15,407 bases of DNA, taken from positions 1 to 15,407 of the forward strand of contig JBAXKB010000024.1 in the NCBI GenBank assembly GCA_037137575.1, given 5' to 3'. The notes beneath the pieces were generated by a model, which did no database searches, had not been told where the DNA came from, and saw nothing but the letters and a program-made list of their open reading frames with translations. The first letter of the stretch is position 1; each line of letters begins with the position of its first letter. This DNA comes from UBA5976 sp037137575. GTDB taxonomy: Bacteria; Actinomycetota; Actinomycetes; S36-B12; UBA5976. This document shows, in pieces, positions 14,637 through 15,407 of the stretch. The position numbers and the translations under genes were made by a program.

Positions 14637-14999
14637 TTAGTCCTTTGGCAGAGCGTTTGCTGCTACCTGAACCAAAGCAGCAAATGTTGCTGGTTCGTTT
14701 ACGGCTAATTCGGCCAACATGCGGCGATCAACTTCCACCTCAGCGAGCTTTAGCCCCTGGATTAAGCGGTTGTAGGTAAGGCCATTGGCGCGAGCGCCAG
14801 CGTTGATGCGCTGAATCCACAACTTACGGAAATCACCTTTGCGAGTGCGACGATCCGCATACGCGTACACCATCGAGTGGGTAACCTGCTCTTTTGCCTT
14901 ACGGTAAAGGCGTGAGCGCTGGCCACGATAGCCACTTGCCTGCTCTAAAACTTCACGACGTTTTTTCGCCGCATTAACTGCTCTTTTTACACGTGCCAT
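14637..14999 (-). CDS. rplT: 50S ribosomal protein L20
   Basis: A 120-residue basic protein with the standard L20 start MARVKRAVNAAKKRR and the conserved segments GYRGQRSRLYRKAKEQVTHS (24-43), YAYADRRTRKGDFRKLWIQR (46-65) and INAGARANGLTYNRLIQGL. L20 binds 23S rRNA early in large-subunit assembly and, in several bacteria, represses its own operon through the mRNA. AAGGAG lies eight bases before the ATG. It follows rpmI by 28 bp, in the classic infC-rpmI-rplT order. Confidence 0.98.
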   Translation of the reverse strand: MARVKRAVNAAKKRREVLEQASGYRGQRSRLYRKAKEQVTHSMVYAYADRRTRKGDFRKLWIQRINAGARANGLTYNRLIQGLKLAEVEVDRRMLAELAVNEPATFAALVQVAANALPKD

Positions 15000-15027
15000 G
15001 ATTCATTCTCCTTTTTCATGCTCGCAA

Positions 15028-15222
15028 TTAGCGGCCGAGTAGTTTCTTTGCCTTCTTGGCATCGCCTGGGGACAAAACCTGATCAACTGAAAGTCGACGG
15101 GTGCGCTTACTTGACTTGCTTTCAAGTAGGTGGCGCTTGTTCGCCTGCTCTTTCATTACCTTGCCGGTACCGGTAATCCGGAATCGCTTCTTTGCACCAC
15201 TGTGCGTTTTGTTCTTCGGCAT
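15028..15222 (-). CDS. rpmI: 50S ribosomal protein L35
   Basis: A 64-residue, strongly basic protein with the L35 signature MPKNKTHSGAKKRFRITGTG and the later NKRHLLESKSSKRTRRL; length is normal for the family. It is a structural protein of the large ribosomal subunit. AGGAG lies eight bases before the ATG. It sits between infC (44-bp gap) and rplT (28-bp gap). Confidence 0.98.
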   Translation of the reverse strand: MPKNKTHSGAKKRFRITGTGKVMKEQANKRHLLESKSSKRTRRLSVDQVLSPGDAKKAKKLLGR

Positions 15223-15266
15223 TGCCTTTTCTCCTTTTTCCTGGACTTACAAATCTGTGGTGAGTC

Positions 15267-15407
15267 TTACGACTCGTCCTTCTTTACAGCCGCTTTCTTA
15301 GCCGGAGCTTTCTTAACTGCCGCTTTCTTAGCCGGAGCTTCTTCTTGGTCCGTTACCGCCGCCTTCTTGGCCGGAGCTTTCTTAACTGCCGCCTTCTTGA
15401 CCGGAGC
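15267..15407 (-). CDS. infC: Translation initiation factor IF-3, C-terminal Ala/Lys repeat tail only (runs off right edge)
   Basis: Only the last 46 codons and the TAA stop are inside the window; the conserved IF3 domains are beyond the right edge. The visible tail is four copies of a decapeptide-like unit: APVKKAAVKK, APAKKAAVTDQEE, APAKKAAVKK, APAKKAAVKK, then DES. The identification rests on position, since infC precedes rpmI and rplT in almost all bacteria, and on the knowledge that IF3 of some Actinobacteria carries a low-complexity basic C-terminal extension. IF3 binds the 30S subunit, prevents premature 50S joining and checks the start codon. The tail may bind rRNA nonspecifically. A different Lys/Ala-rich protein is possible but less likely. 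Confidence 0.82.
   Translation of the reverse strand, partial: APVKKAAVKKAPAKKAAVTDQEEAPAKKAAVKKAPAKKAAVKKDES
15279..15407 (-). repeat. Imperfect tandem 30-bp repeat encoding AP(A/V)KKAAVKK
   Basis: Four consecutive units on the minus strand: 15407-15378, 15377-15339 (interrupted by TDQEE), 15338-15309 and 15308-15279. Units 3 and 4 encode identical peptides and are nearly identical in DNA, so slippage or recombination could change the copy number. More units may lie beyond the window edge. Confidence 0.75.

Overview
The window looks like chromosomal DNA from a low-to-medium GC actinobacterium. The translation block on the right (infC, rpmI, rplT, a SpoU methyltransferase, pheS, pheT) has actinobacterial traits: a CxxC...CxxC insertion in PheS, an Ala/Lys-rich tail on IF3, and GTG/TTG starts mixed with strong AGGAG ribosome sites. 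Several genes in the middle seem to be leaderless, with a TAnnnT box only 6-7 nt before the start codon, which is common in Actinobacteria. Base composition is well below that of soil actinomycetes. A freshwater planktonic lineage (Nanopelagicales/acI or a small-genome Microbacteriaceae) is my best guess, but that is inference.

Layout, left to right. Positions 1-1067 (minus) hold the N-terminal part of a secreted protein with fibronectin type III and Ig-like repeats that runs off the left edge. Positions 1208-7791 hold five genes of cell-surface glycopolymer metabolism in mixed orientation: an FrhB-like Fe-S/flavin protein (minus), a TupA-like ATP-grasp protein (plus), a polysaccharide pyruvyl transferase (plus), a GT-B glycosyltransferase (minus) and an ABC exporter (plus). 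Positions 7862-10063 (minus) hold a large OafA/YrhL-type membrane acyltransferase with an SGNH domain. Positions 10174-15407 (minus) are the conserved operon infC-rpmI-rplT-trmH-pheS-pheT, read right to left; only the 46-residue C-terminal tail of IF3 is inside the window.

The middle genes fit one pathway: a glycosyltransferase builds a glycan, a pyruvyl transferase and an ATP-grasp ligase decorate it, the FrhB-like protein performs an unknown redox step, the ABC protein flips a lipid-linked product, and the acyltransferase adds acyl groups outside or at the membrane. This pathway is inferred from families and proximity. The genes are not one operon: they sit in divergent and convergent pairs with very short gaps and their own putative promoters. 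The most distinctive regulatory structures are a 35-bp bidirectional, apparently leaderless promoter (5924-5958) and a nearly concentric pair of inverted repeats between the first divergent pair (2536-2603).

No tRNA, rRNA, CRISPR array, insertion sequence or prophage gene was seen. No gene-free stretch exceeds 300 bases; the longest is about 170 bases (2516-2688).
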